From NCBI GenBank assembly GCA_003427395.1, contig BFEA01000112.1, positions 1,944,963 through 2,008,962 of the forward strand: a stretch of DNA of 64,000 bases. Direction: 5' to 3'. Shown here piece by piece: positions 12,261 through 22,574 of this stretch. Position 1 is the stretch's first letter. Each line of letters begins with the position of its first letter. Source of the stretch: Chara braunii. Taxonomy: Eukaryota > Streptophyta > Charophyceae > Charales > Characeae. A program made the translations under genes and the position numbers. The notes beneath the pieces were generated by a model, which saw only the letters and a list, made by a program, of their open reading frames with translations, was not told the DNA's origin and ran no database searches.

Positions 12261-13500
12261 ATGAGAATTTCCAAATATGTTTCCCCGGCGGCCACAACAA
12301 TCGTAGAAAGGCAATGGTTTGGGCAGGGGTAGGGAAAAAGCAATATAGTATTTTGCTTAAAGGGCATTAGGTTTCCAGGGTTGATCAGGCACCCTCCAGT
12401 GGGTGGAAGAGGTACCCTTAGGCAGACTATCATCATATTGGTACAAGCTTATCAAGAAATAAGCTCAATGTAAAGGGACGCTGGACCCCATTTCCAGCAG
12501 GTCCCCCACCAATAGATGGAGCCTCCTGGGAAAGTGCGAGACAAGATATAACCAGTGTCTGCTCTTATCAGCTCCTCTAGCATCAACCCGACCTGCACTC
12601 GCACTTTTTTTCGTCTGGACAGTGGTGAGGCGAGGCCCTACATGCCTAGGACTAGACGCCTATTCTCGTTATCTCGTCCTTATCTCATGCTCCAACCCGC
12701 AGTAACTCGATGTCGCTTGTTGCGTGTCCTGGCAACTTGGTAATTTGCTCTCTTCTCCAAATTGAGAAACGATTTGAGCTTGTGAAGTGGCTATGGCTGC
12801 CCCCACGGACACGTTCCACGACAGCGCGTGTTACCACAGCGAAACACTGCCGTGAAAGTGGAGGCCGGTACCACTCACTCCCACGGCCAGAGCGCGTACC
12901 GGGCAGGTCCCAGGCAGCTGTGCTACCGGGAGCGCAAGCGCTAGCGCTAATTCCTGCACTGTTGGTCGACTCCTCCAATCAATCAAAGGGTAGGACCCCA
13001 CATGACAGCAGCGAACGGTTTCGGAAGTCGTGAGGCAACTTCCTGAACCCCACAGACCAAGATTCCTGTTGCAGAAGACGACGGGCAACCATTTTCACCC
13101 GGTGCACGGCCCCTTTATTCCTAGGTGGCCCTAAATTCCCGTTTTCCAATACTCGGTCCGTTTACCTACGGACCGGGTGCGTACTCCGGCATTCCGTCGG
13201 CAGCCCTTCCATTACAGCCACTGGTAAGGGACCTGGAATGGCCTTCCAGGCCCGGACCTTTCCCGAAAAGGAAAACCGCTCCGGAATTTCCTTCTTGCGT
13301 AACCATCTCCGATGCAAAAGCAACATTTCACGGTGGCAGTGGGGTCCCTCTGTTTCATCATCTCCGTTGGCGGTGGGCAGTCGGCTGGACGTGGAAGACT
13401 TCCCAAACTGTTTGCCGCCGTCCTGTGGGGTCCTACCCAAAGAGTACCATATTGAATTACCTAAAGTAGGGCCCGTCGGTTCGATGACAACATGTCAAGG
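12260..13500. other. Non-coding stretch with dispersed repeat and small palindromes
   Basis: No gene is supported. A dispersed repeat (12478-12535) sits near the left end. A short hairpin with 8-base arms (CGGTCCGT/ACGGACCG, about 13155-13177) is visible. Confidence 0.4.
12478..12535 (+). repeat. Dispersed repeat R1 (TTTCCAGCAGGT...ATAGATGGAGC)
   Basis: The pattern CGCTGGACC, TTTCCAGCAGGT, CCCCACCAATAGATGGAGC recurs at 51130-51182 on the same strand and at 63523-63570 on the opposite strand. A weaker version is at 47975-48022. Length and boundaries are approximate. No inverted ends or coding capacity were recognised. Confidence 0.6.
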
Positions 13501-13675
13501 CTGAGGAGGAGGCCCAGATACTTAACGAGGATTTGACGTGGCGCCCGTGTTTCGACAGTTCATCAGTGTGCCAACGGAGCTAGGCACATTCGCTTTTCAG
13601 ACGCGAACTTCTTTGCTCGGCGCAGCGCCGTCGAAATTTTCCGTGCTGGTGCAAACGGGCGTGCGGAAGTGCACT

Positions 13676-14060
13676 CTCTCTCTCTCTCTCTCTCGCTCTC
13701 GCTCGCTCGCTCGCTTGCTCGGTCGCTCACTCGCTCTGGCTCTCCTTCAGTGTGCATGATTACCTGGAGCGTTCCATTCACACTCGGCCCAAACAGGAAA
13801 CAGGTGAGTCCCCGCGACGTAGCGAAGTGCCCCCTCCCTCCCTTCCTTCCTTCCTCTCCCTCCCTCCCTCCCTCCCTCCCTCCCTCCCTCCCTCCCGCAC
13901 CCTCTCTCTTCCTCTCCTTCCCTCCCGCCCACCCTCCGTCTCTCTCTTAGCGGTGTTGCGCGCGAAGAGGTGGAGGGTTCCGTTCACACTCCGCCCCAAA
14001 ACCAAACAGGTGGGTTCCCCCGGCGTATGCGAAGTGTACCCGCTCTCTCTCTCCCTCCCT
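13676..14060. repeat. CT/CCCT simple sequence with a duplicated 75-base module
   Basis: CT and CCCT runs are interspersed with two copies of a module beginning GTTCCATTCACACTC (13769) and GTTCCGTTCACACTC (13978), both continuing through CAAACAGGTG or similar. The modules are about 210 bases apart. This looks like unequal exchange or slippage in a low-complexity region. Confidence 0.55.
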
Positions 14061-14179
14061 ACATCCCTCCTTTTCTCCCTGCAACTCCATTTTCTGTGGG
14101 GGTGCCATGTTGTAAGTGGGGCTGGATTTTTGCACGGCCGCAATCGGAACGAGTAGGTGGGGATCATGCCCTGCATGCG

Positions 14180-14181
<2 letters not shown>

Positions 14182-14216
<35 letters not shown>
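14182..14216. repeat. (AG)n microsatellite
   Basis: A pure AG/GA run of about 35 bases. Confidence 0.95.
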
Positions 14217-14218
<2 letters not shown>

Positions 14219-14292
14219 CAAGTGCCCGGCCATGCATGCAGGAGAAGGTCGTCATCGGAATCTTGAGAAGCTGGAGTAGCAGGACAAGGGTG

Positions 14293-14418
14293 AACTTACC
14301 CTGGATGCGGGACCACCAGGATGAGAGCGTGGGGATCCCGTCGGTCAGGACGGGATGCGATGGGAGTGGAAGCAAGAAGGGGAGTCCTCACGATAGGGTG
14401 AACCATGCAGGGTAAGTT
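14293..14418. mobile_element. Small inverted-repeat element (126 bases)
   Basis: The ends are inverted copies: AACTTACCCTGGATG at the left and CATGCAGGGTAAGTT at the right, 14 of 15 positions matching. There is no coding capacity. Size and structure fit a MITE, but no clear target duplication was identified. Confidence 0.45.
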
Positions 14419-15114
14419 TGCTGGCGTTCAGGAGGTTGTGGAGGAGGAAGACGGTGAGGAGAGGAGGGTCCTAAAGGGAAATGGGAGGAGGACGTAGGTC
14501 GGGGATCCAAAGGGGATGGGCGGCGCGGAATTTGGGGGGGTAGGGGGTGTCTATCAGGATGCTTTGAGACCAAGAGGAGGAGGAGGACGTAGGAATGTCA
14601 GCCAATCAGGGTGAGGATGTGGGAACCAATGAAGTGCAGGGGAAAGAAGGCCAAGGTCACAGGGTAAAGGTCGTGTGGAAGGATCGGGACAAGGTGGGGA
14701 AGAAGAGATTTTAGAGGCGGGAAGATGATCTCAGAGCGGAGGGGAGGGAACAGGTAAGGAAAGGAGAGAGCAGGATAATGACGAAGGGCCGCGATTACGG
14801 GAGGGAGATGGTAAAAATGTGGGCATGCAGGTGATGGAGAGAGAGCAATGAAGAGAGGAAGAGCGAGAGACAGAGGAGGAGAGGAAAGGACATACCAGAT
14901 CCGCAGGGTCCACATCGAGTACTGTAGAGAGGAGGTCGAAGGAGATCCCAACGGAGGACAGAAAGGCGTGGAGAAAGAGGGGAAAGGAGAGGCGACAGAC
15001 ACAGGACAAGGAGAGAAGAGGATGGGGAAGAGTGGATTGGTGGGGGGGGAGAGATCGAGATGGGGGATGGAAGACACAAGTTGAAAGACGGCAGGCGGAA
15101 GGGAGGCAATGCAG

Positions 15115-15152
15115 AAGAGAGAGAGAGAGAGAGCGAGAGCGAGCGAGCGAGN

Positions 15153-15243
<91 letters not shown>

Positions 15244-15327
15244 AGATCTGTAGATGGACACTGATGAAGACCCGGAATATCTCATTGACATTTCCATGTG
15301 TGCGGGCGTAGCCGCAATGGCTTTACT

Positions 15328-15405
<78 letters not shown>
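15115..15405. repeat. Two long (AG)n tracts with one N
   Basis: AG runs cover 15115-15240 (interrupted by GAGC units, with an N at 15152) and 15331-15405, separated by about 90 bases of unique sequence. The N inside the repeat suggests the true length is unresolved. Confidence 0.9.
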
Positions 15406-15408
<3 letters not shown>

Positions 15409-15669
15409 CAAAATTTTGATACCTCTGCCCTTGATGTATCCACCTCCTCATGGTTGTTTTTCGGTTTCGCGGGCTGTCCTTTTCTTCTTTTCTTCTTTTC
15501 TTCTCTACGAGAGGGAATGGGGAAGGGAAGGAGCGCGAGCCGGAGACTGCAGTTTCGTTTTTTTGTTCCCTGGTAATACCGAGTTCAATTTCTTTCAACA
15601 ACTTCTGTCACGTGTTTTTTCTGCGTTTCTTTTCCGCATATCCTCCTTTTGGGAACTTATCACTTAAGG

Positions 15670-15765
15670 CGTAGTGGGACCACTCGCCATCTGCCAAGAT
15701 TTTATATGCACCTGGGCAAAAGAATGTCCAAATGCATTCAAAAATCTTGGCGGGTGGCAAGTGTT
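15670..15765. repeat. Imperfect inverted repeat
   Basis: CGCCATCTGCCAAGATTTT (from about 15688) is mirrored by AAAATCTTGGCGGGTGGCAAG (to about 15762). The unit could form a hairpin of about 18 pairs. It may be a small MITE; no second copy was seen in the window. Confidence 0.4.
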
Positions 15766-16434
15766 GCGACTAGCCGCTTAAGTACCAATTAATACAATTA
15801 AATACAATAAATGCAATTAAGTACCAATTAAATACAATTGAATACAAATTAAGTCCATCATTATAATGGCGATATAGCTTTTCACGGGCGGATTATCTTT
15901 GTTCGTCACTCCAACCTGCCAGTAGTTTTTTTTTTTTTTTTCTTTTGCGCCCTTTTACAGTATCGGATACAGACAATTAGTCAGCAGCTGTTAAGAGAAC
16001 CTGCTAAGTTGAAATTCCCTGTTTTTTTTTTTTTTGCGCAAAAAAAAACTCCCTGTTTTTAGTTTTTCATTTGACTTACCTTCATGACCGTCTCTTTTCT
16101 TGGTGCATTTCTTTTTTTTTTGTTTGAGTTGAATCACCACTACGTCCTTTTTTTTTTTTTTTGCCGACCCTAATTTTCACTGGGCACCGATTTTTGCCGA
16201 ACCTGGCTTTTGCGCAGAGCACCATCTCGTTTTTTTTTGTTTTTTTTTTTTGTTTTTGAGATGTGGAGGGAGCACCATCTCCTTTTTCTTCTGGTACCGA
16301 TAAAAAAGAAGAAGGGGGAAATAAAGAGAAGAGAAAAAAAAAAAAAGCATCCCTAACGCCATGATTGCTGTCACGTACATTCTATGAAGTGCTAGTGTGA
16401 TTTTGCCCTCAGCGAGGGCGTCTCTCCGAGACAA

Positions 16435-16435
<1 letters not shown>
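15766..16435. other. Poly-T/poly-A rich non-coding stretch
   Basis: Numerous T and A homopolymers and a short AATACAATTAA-type tandem (15783-15850) are present. No gene seen. Confidence 0.5.
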
Positions 16436-16466
<31 letters not shown>

Positions 16467-16535
16467 AGAAGAAGAAGAAGAAGAAGAAGAAGAAGGAGAA
16501 AGAAGAAAGAAGAAGAAGAAGAAGAAGAAGAGGTG
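16436..16535. repeat. CAG/AAG trinucleotide repeats
   Basis: A (CAG)n run passes directly into (AAG)n. Similar trinucleotide runs lie at 16658-16722 (GGA then AGA) and 16810-16850, so the MITE at 16551-16659 is bracketed by triplet repeats. Confidence 0.9.
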
Positions 16536-16550
16536 GAGGACGATGCTAAG

Positions 16551-16659
16551 TACCTTTTTCCCCCGAACACAACGCACCCTCATTATGAATGTATACAAGC
16601 TAGATTTATGGTCCGGTACAGTCAATGTGGGGGTGCGTCATGTTCGGGGGAAGAACGTA
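16551..16659. mobile_element. MITE, TA-type family 1, copy B
   Basis: A 109-base element whose ends are long inverted repeats: CTTTTTCCCCCGAACACAAC at the left, and the complement of CTTCCCCCGAACATGACGCA at the right. TA occurs at both outer edges, as expected for Tc1/mariner-type insertion. There is no coding capacity. Confidence 0.7.
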
Positions 16660-16930
16660 GGAGGAGGAGGAGGAGGAGGAGGAGGAGGAGGAGGAAGAAG
16701 AAGAAGAAGAAGAAGAAGAGTGAAAACAGTGGCCATAGTCTGCTTCTCGTACAGGCATCGACTGGTTTACATTACTTCTCCGCATGTACAGTTCTCCGCA
16801 TGAAACGCTTAAGAAGAAGAAGAAGAAGAAGGAAGAAAGAAAGAAGGAAGGACGAGGAGTGCACTGCTGTGCTCATCTTTGTTCCATTGCCGGAGGGTTC
16901 TCCTTGCGTGCTTTTGTCTACGTCCACACT

Positions 16931-17543
16931 TCCATGTTCCTCCGAATAGAACGCACGGTCATTATAGCTGCTGTCTTCGGCCCAACATTTAGTCTTAAGG
17001 GGCCTGATCCGACTACTCTTCTTTTGTTGGGGAAACGTTGCATTTGCTGGGATCCCCCTTCTTCCCGCGCTTTCTCAGGTCTTCCCCTCGGTCTCGGAGG
17101 GGAGTGGAAACAAATATGTCCACGCTGCAGTAGTTGGTTCTACCGAAAACCAAAAGAAGAGGATGGCCGTCCCTGCTCCCAAAAAGAAGGCCGGCATTTT
17201 ATTATTATTATTTTTTTCAATATCCGGTGGGCGACGTGGTCCTTTCCTCTGTGTGACAGCACGTTCCTTTCCCCTTCGGCAGCCGCCAAAATCGTAAAAG
17301 CCCCCCGCCAAAATCGTAAAAGCCCCCCGCCAAAATCGTAAAAGCCCCGCGATTGTCGCCCAAGTGGGATCCGAAACCACTTTTCCGTTCCTCAACGGGC
17401 GGGCCCACCCAAGGGTTTTTTTTTTTTTTTTTTTTTTTTTGAAAGGGGTTTCTTTTTGGTTCTTCCCGAGAAGAAGAGAAGTCGGATCAGCCCCTAGAGA
17501 TATAGCGATGACGGCTGAGCGTTCTATACGGGGGAAGACAGTA
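16931..17543. mobile_element. MITE-like element, TA-type family 1, copy C (long)
   Basis: The left end (CCGAATAGAACGCACGGTC...ATTATAGCTG, near 16943-16970) is inverted at the right end (TATAGCGATGACGGC...GCGTTCTATACGGGGGAAG, to about 17538), with TA at the right edge. At about 610 bases it is five times longer than the other copies and carries a 22-base triplicate. No transposase is recognisable, so it is either an internally expanded MITE or a deletion derivative of a larger element. Confidence 0.6.
17283..17348 (+). repeat. 22-base tandem repeat, three copies
   Basis: CCGCCAAAATCGTAAAAGCC plus CC is repeated exactly three times (17283, 17305, 17327). It lies inside MITE copy C. Exact identity suggests recent expansion or sequencing of a slippage product. 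Confidence 0.9.
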
Positions 17544-17790
17544 GTGGAATATGGGGGATTTACCGGGACCATTATTGCCTCTAGATTCCGTTGACCGAAA
17601 GTCCTAGGTAGAGTGTCAGTATGCCCTAAGGCATGCCCCCTGGCTACCTTTGAGATTGACCGGAAGAAAATCTTGGCGTTCTTTTTTGGTTCTTTTTTTC
17701 TTTCTTTTTTCTTTCCTTTTGTGGAAAGGGCCACGGCCTTGTGATTTCATCACTTGAACTGAGCGAGGCAACACTTTCTTCTTCTTCTTC

Positions 17791-17791
<1 letters not shown>

Positions 17792-17854
<63 letters not shown>
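17792..17854. repeat. (GT)n microsatellite
   Basis: A pure GT run of about 62 bases, preceded by CTT repeats. A GA/GGA-rich stretch follows to 18150. Confidence 0.95.
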
Positions 17855-17856
<2 letters not shown>

Positions 17857-18500
17857 ACGGCCGTCGCGCGCGCACGCCCTTCACATACGCGAAAAGAGGA
17901 GGGAAAAAAGAGGGGGCGGGCCACGTTCATGCGCACGCAAAGACGGACACGAAGGAGAAGGATGCCGGACACGAAGGAGAAGGATAAGAAGAGGGGCGGA
18001 GAAGAAAAAAGAACGGGGGGCGCCGGGGGAAGCACACACGCAAACGAAAGGAGACGAAGGAGAAGCGGTGGAGGAGGATGAGGACAAGAAGAAAAATATG
18101 AAGGAGAACAAGGGGAGGAGGAGGAGGAGGAGGAGGAGGAGGAGGAGGAGACGAACAAGAGAAGAAGGGCGGACGCTTGATTACGTGTGTTCGGGCGAGC
18201 CTGCGCGCGTGGGTATGAGCGTGCGTACTACGCTTGCACAACCACACATATGGCCTCGCTCCGCTACTCGCCACAAGCACAAAAGACAAGAATTATGACA
18301 GTGCATAGTTCCATGTTGTAGCGAAAGATTCATTCTCTTTTTGCACAATATGCGAGTAGTGGAGGGAGGCCCATATACAGGAAGAAGGCGGCGAAGAATA
18401 GTGATAAGAACTAGGGGCATATACAGATCTCGTAACCAAGGGTCCAACGGCCAGTAGTACCCGGGCATCTGGAATTCGTTGAACCGGCGGCTCGGTGCCG

Positions 18501-18598
18501 GGGGCAAGGTCCCACTTGCGCAAATTAGGAGATTTCGGCCGTTGATCTTGCGATCTACGGTCAGTATCTTTTAATCCGTGTAAGTGGGACCTAGCCCC
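18501..18598. mobile_element. MITE, AGGTCCCAC family, copy 1
   Basis: GGGGCAAGGTCCCACTTGCG at the left end is inverted at the right end (GTAAGTGGGACCTAGCCCC). The element is 98 bases. A related element with the same AGGTCCCACT core ends lies at 26345-26512. Confidence 0.55.
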
Positions 18599-18603
18599 AG
18601 GTA

Positions 18604-19093
18604 GGGCCGCTTTCCATACATACCCTGCGCACTTGCGCTACACTTTTTGCACAGGTCCTCAGTAGAGTCCACTTTCCAGACGCCTTTTGAAAACGCGCCA
18701 ACCAAAAAAGTGTAGTGCAAGTGCAGTGCGGCGCAGCCAAATGGGCTGATTTTTCAATTGACCTGTCCCAGGTCCACTACACTTCCTCTAAAAAACGTGT
18801 CCCAGGTCACCACACTTGGCCTACAAAATGGCGCAAGCGCCTTGTTGCAGGTTGGCCTCTCTATGTATTCCCCCTCCTCCCCCCGCCTCCGCCCCCCCTT
18901 GTTTTCATCTGCGCTGGTCCTGGGGGCAAATTTTACGTCACATTTCCCGCTCGTGTTTTTTAGGCTGAAGTGTAGGATTAGGTGGAACAACGACGGACTG
19001 AAGTATTTTTTTAATTACGATGGGAACTGTAGTGCGATTGTGTAGTGCCACACTACGGTTACCAGTGTAGTGTAGTGGCATGGAAAGAGGCCC
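18604..19093. mobile_element. 490-base inverted-repeat element flanked by TA
   Basis: GGGCCGCTTTCCAT at 18604 is mirrored by ATGGAAAGAGGCCC ending at 19093, with TA immediately outside both ends (18602-18603 and 19094-19095). Internal sequence contains several GTGTAGTG-type direct repeats. No protein is encoded. The right end coincides with the start of the tandem array at 19091. Confidence 0.55.
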
Positions 19094-19588
19094 TATGGAA
19101 AAGACCCCGAGTCCGATCTGGATACTGGGCAAATTTCGACCATTGTCAGAAGGGCGTTGAATAAATAGTGCCCAATTTCTGATCAAGGCCCTATGGAAAA
19201 GACCCCGAGTAGGGCGTTGAATAAATACCCAATTTCTGAACGAAGCCCTATGGAAAAGATGTCGAGACCGATCTGGGATATTCGGCAAATTTTGACCGTT
19301 GTCAGAGAAGGGCGTTGAATAAATACCCAATTTCTGAACGAGGCCGTATGGAAAAGACCCCGAGTTCGATCTGGATATTCGGCAAATTTCGACCATTGTC
19401 AGAAGGGCGTTGAATAAATAGTACCCAATTTCTGAACGAGGCCCTATGGAAAATACCCCGAGTAGGGCGTTGAATAAATACCCAATTTCTGAACGAGGCC
19501 CTATGGAGAAGATGCCGAGTCCGATCTGGATATTCGGCAAATTTCAACCATTGTCAGAAGGGCGTTGAATAAATACCCAATTTCTGAG
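19091..19588 (+). repeat. Ordered tandem array of long (98) and short (57) units
   Basis: Six units each begin CCCTATGG or a close variant: 19091 (98 bases), 19189 (57), 19246 (98), 19344 (98), 19442 (57) and 19499 (about 90, partial). Short units lack a 41-base internal block that contains GATCTGGATATTCGGC. The order long-short-long is itself repeated, giving a 253-base higher-order period. The array can be translated on either strand, but that follows from its period and is not evidence of a gene. Confidence 0.85.
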
Positions 19589-19894
19589 GGCATCCAACGA
19601 AATGTGGCGTCTTTTAGGGTCGTCTGATAAATTTTCCCTTCATGAATACGTAGACAGGAGTCTTTGAAAATCCCTGATGAAACACTCTGCCTTGCCCATC
19701 TTGAGCTCTCGAAGATGCAATGAGAGCTTTGACCCTTCAGCCGCACATTTGCGTCTGCCATATGTAGCCACGTGGCCACCTGAGCGCTGTCATCTGGGTT
19801 TTTAAGGACGTAATTATTTGTTATGGAGATTCACTATCGTGGTTTATGATGGAAAATTATATAGGATGGAGTAATAATGGTGCTATGATGCACA

Positions 19895-19965
19895 TCCACA
19901 CGGCTGAATGATACACACATGTTAGAACTGTCGATAAAGAGATCATGAGTTCGAATCCTGATGGA
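19895..19965 (+). mobile_element. tRNA-derived SINE-like head, second copy
   Basis: An A-box-like CGGCTGAATGA (19901-19911) and a B-box-like GAGTTCGAATCCT (19947-19959) stand at tRNA spacing. The segment aligns to 4663-4718. It lacks a cloverleaf and a clear poly-A tail. Confidence 0.45.
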
Positions 19966-19999
19966 ATTTAATAGGTAGTATATTGGATATAATAGTGTT

Positions 20000-20740
20000 A
20001 GGGCCTACGTTACCAGATTGGCCGAGGACCACTCGCCCGGCGGGGCCAAAAATGGGGAAAAAAGCATTATTATTTTTCCTAGGCTACCAGCCGGGTGGCC
20101 CGGGTCACACTGTTTTCCCGGACGGCCCGGCCGTGCAAGGACCAGGGAAGGTCCTAGCAAAACTAAAAATAAAAAAAAATCCGAAAAAAAACTATGTTAT
20201 GCTAGGCTACCAGCCGGGCCCCCGGGTCCCGGGTGGCCAGCCCGTGCAAGGACAAGGGAGGGTCCCAGCAAAAAAAAAAAAATCCAAAAAATACGAAAAA
20301 AAACTATGTTATGCAGAAAAATAAACTGAACAACTTTTGCCTCAGGGTCACATCGAAATTCTTTACCAAATATAAAATATAAAATATAAATTTAAAATAT
20401 TTTTTAGTTTTTTTAATTTTTAAAACCTTTGTGGCCCGGCCGGGCAAGTGACCCCGGGCCACTCTGGTAGCCTAGATGTTATGCAGAAAACTAAACTGAA
20501 TAACTTTTGCCCCAGGGTCACATCGAAATTCTTTACCATGTTTAAAATAAAAATAAACTTAAAAAATATTTTTCACTTTTTTTTTTTTTTTTTTTTTTGG
20601 CCCGGCCGGGCAAGTGGCCCCGGGCCACTCTGGTAGCCTAATATTTTTCGGATTTTTTTTCTTTTTTTCTTTTCCGCCGGGTACCTTCCCTCGCCCTTGC
20701 CTGGCGGGGCTCTGCCCGGACAACCAATATGACCCCAGTG
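20000..20740. mobile_element. Nested GC-armed fold-back repeats with a conserved AT-rich core
   Basis: The core beginning ATGTTATGCAGAAAA and running through CTTTTGCCTCAGGGTCACAT occurs at about 20305-20370 and 20476-20538, with a partial start near 20195. It is bounded by GC-rich arms: AGGCTACCAGCCGGG at 20081 and 20205, and the inverted GGGCCACTCTGGTAGCCT near 20456 and 20622. The arms contain CCCGGCCGGGC palindromes. The same core recurs at 51299-51363 and 55531-55590. No protein is encoded. Confidence 0.65.
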
Positions 20741-21427
20741 GTAAGGCAGGTTAGGGCCAGAGAAAGAAGAAAAGGCGATGTTGGTTTGTCAAAGGTGCGA
20801 AATTTCTACAGTGCTGTATCTCTGGGATGAAATACAGGGCCTCCCCTCCGCTACTCAACATTCGACTTGTCTCTGGACAGGGAGGGATCATATTGATACA
20901 TTCGGACTGATGGAGCGTTTTGAATGTATTTTTTGTTGACAGCTCCAAAATGCATTCAGAATTTTGTGCAGTGGAGCGAGCCCCAGGGTTGTTGAATCCC
21001 AAATTTTCCAACTGATGGACTTGATATTCCAAATTTCGAATCCAAAGAAAAAAACGTGGCAGCAAATAGAAGGCTTTTTTTAAGTTTATTTTCCCCTCTT
21101 CTTTTTCTAGAACGGAAAAGATATGCCAACTAAGATGGGACGGTGTCTTTGGCAGCACGTTAGGTAGGCAGGTAAGTGCTTAGAGCATTTTTTTTTTCTT
21201 TTTGTTTTAAATCTACATCTATCTATGTATATGTATATTGTCACAGTATAAGTTGGAGTGCAAAGGCGGAAAAAGACAAAACAAGAAAAGGAAAAGAAGT
21301 AAGGAAGTAAAGCCCCACCTGTTCATCACCTCTTACGTACAAGGCCAGCCACGTGGATGACAGGTTGAGCGCTGGCTGCCCCCATCCCCGTGTGTCACAA
21401 GGACCCACTTGCACGCAGCCAGAAGGC

Positions 21428-21458
<31 letters not shown>

Positions 21459-21572
21459 GGTAAAGGAGGGAGGAGGAAACCAAAGCTGACAAGGAAAGGA
21501 AAGAAAGCGTATCAGTCGAACAAAGCAAATGACACATCCCACAGATAATCCAATTGTCACAAAGCAAATAAC
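20741..21572. other. Non-coding stretch
   Basis: No gene is supported. A poly-A run of about 26 bases (21427-21453) and an imperfect inverted repeat around 20835-20990 are present. The sequence left of 21573 is joined to the protease gene through a library adapter, so it may not be its true neighbour. Confidence 0.4.
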
Positions 21573-21604
21573 CTGTCTCTTATACACATCTAGATGTGTA
21601 TAAG
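21573..21604. other. Nextera mate-pair junction adapter (truncated, 32 of 38 bases)
   Basis: The segment starts with the 19-base Tn5 mosaic end (CTGTCTCTTATACACATCT) and continues into its inverted copy for 13 bases. This is the known library junction sequence and not genomic DNA. Its translation produces the familiar contaminant peptides YTHLDVYKRQ and LYTSRCV. It marks a false join. Confidence 0.97.
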
Positions 21605-22560
21605 TGGGCACAAAAGGGACAACGTATATCTGGGTGACAGGGATGTGTACAGTGAGGAAATGTTGGACACCCTTCAGTACAAACAGAGGCAGTCGCAATA
21701 GATTGATAATGGCTATGGCATAGATGATGCATTCCACAGCCAAGGCGCACCGCGTCTCTGTCCCGACAGGTGTCACACGAGAGTCGGTCAATAATCCAAA
21801 ATAAAGTATGATTCGACAATGCACGCGAAAATTCATTTACGTCAAAAATAGCCTGACTCATCGTCCCACTATCCCACAGTTCCCACTGGGCAGCTGCACG
21901 AATGAGTGCCATATAATGCCCGGGTCTGTGTAAAATACAGGCAGAAATATGAGGATGGTTATTGAGGTCATCGCCTGGCGTCACATGATGCATAAGAAGG
22001 TGACGGCCGTGGAACGCTAACTGTAGGACATTTACAGTAAAGCCTCCTGAGGTATTATAGTTACTGCCTTCAGGAGGTGGACTATTATGATCATACAAGA
22101 ACTGATTTTCAACAGCGTCAAGCTGATAAGCAATCGCAACAAATTGGGATGCAGTATAACATTGACGCTGATAAGCCTGCAGGCAGACATTTGTGGCTGT
22201 CAAACCACAAGTAGTTGAAAGGTCTGCCCGCAGATCTGAATCGGTCACCACTGGAAGGCCAGATCTGATCTGGCGGGGTCGGCGCGCAAATGACGGATGC
22301 TGTCGACGTGGAGGAGCAGGCTGCCGACAAGACAAAGAACCCCGCAGATTACCATCAACACGACGTCGAGAAGGACGGGGACTGGGAGGAGGAGAGAATG
22401 AACGAGCCCCTTTCTGCATCCACAGAAAGGTGAGTGGGCATGGGGGCAGCAACCCGGGTTTGGCAGACCTTAGGCTGGCCGTAACTATACCCATCACATA
22501 GGAAGGGGGGACAATCCATGTCCTTGCGGTGACCGCCATCACAACAATCCTGGACACCAA
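21605..22560 (-). CDS. Josephin-like cysteine protease with C-terminal RING-like zinc domain (3' truncated)
   Basis: I infer a ubiquitin-directed papain-fold protease. In the 319 genomic residues, a low-complexity Pro/Arg-rich N-terminus (1-100) is followed by CGLTATN (Cys118, Asn124), AIAYQLDAVE (143-151), SNYNTSGGFTVNVLQLA (166-182), HYMALI (His215) and WELWDSG (Asp230). This order mirrors ataxin-3 Josephin: a Cys-x5-N helix, SIAHQLDEEE, a GFFSIQVI-like strand, the catalytic His and, 15 residues later, the third catalytic residue. Here that residue is Asp in place of Asn. The oxyanion Gln five residues before Cys appears to be Asp, so activity is uncertain. Residues 262-317 show Cys262/Cys265, Cys275/His278, Cys281/His284 and Cys314/Cys317, a RING-type spacing. 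The end is lost in adapter sequence. The start is the first Met of the open frame; an upstream exon is possible. It could also be a transposon-borne protease. Confidence 0.6.
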
Positions 22561-22574
22561 AAAGAAAAGAGAAG

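Noticed and set aside
13669-15411. Ser/Leu-, Glu/Arg- and Pro-rich frames up to 226 codons
   Set aside because: They come from CT/AG microsatellites and have no non-repetitive core.
16392-18298. Cys/Val, Arg and Lys-rich frames up to 185 codons
   Set aside because: They translate GT, GGA and AAG repeats; no domain is visible.
18938-19547. Minus-strand open frames of 80-200 codons with repeated SIGPRSEIGYLFNALL-like text
   Set aside because: They are translations of the 98/57-base tandem array; the periodicity explains the open frame.
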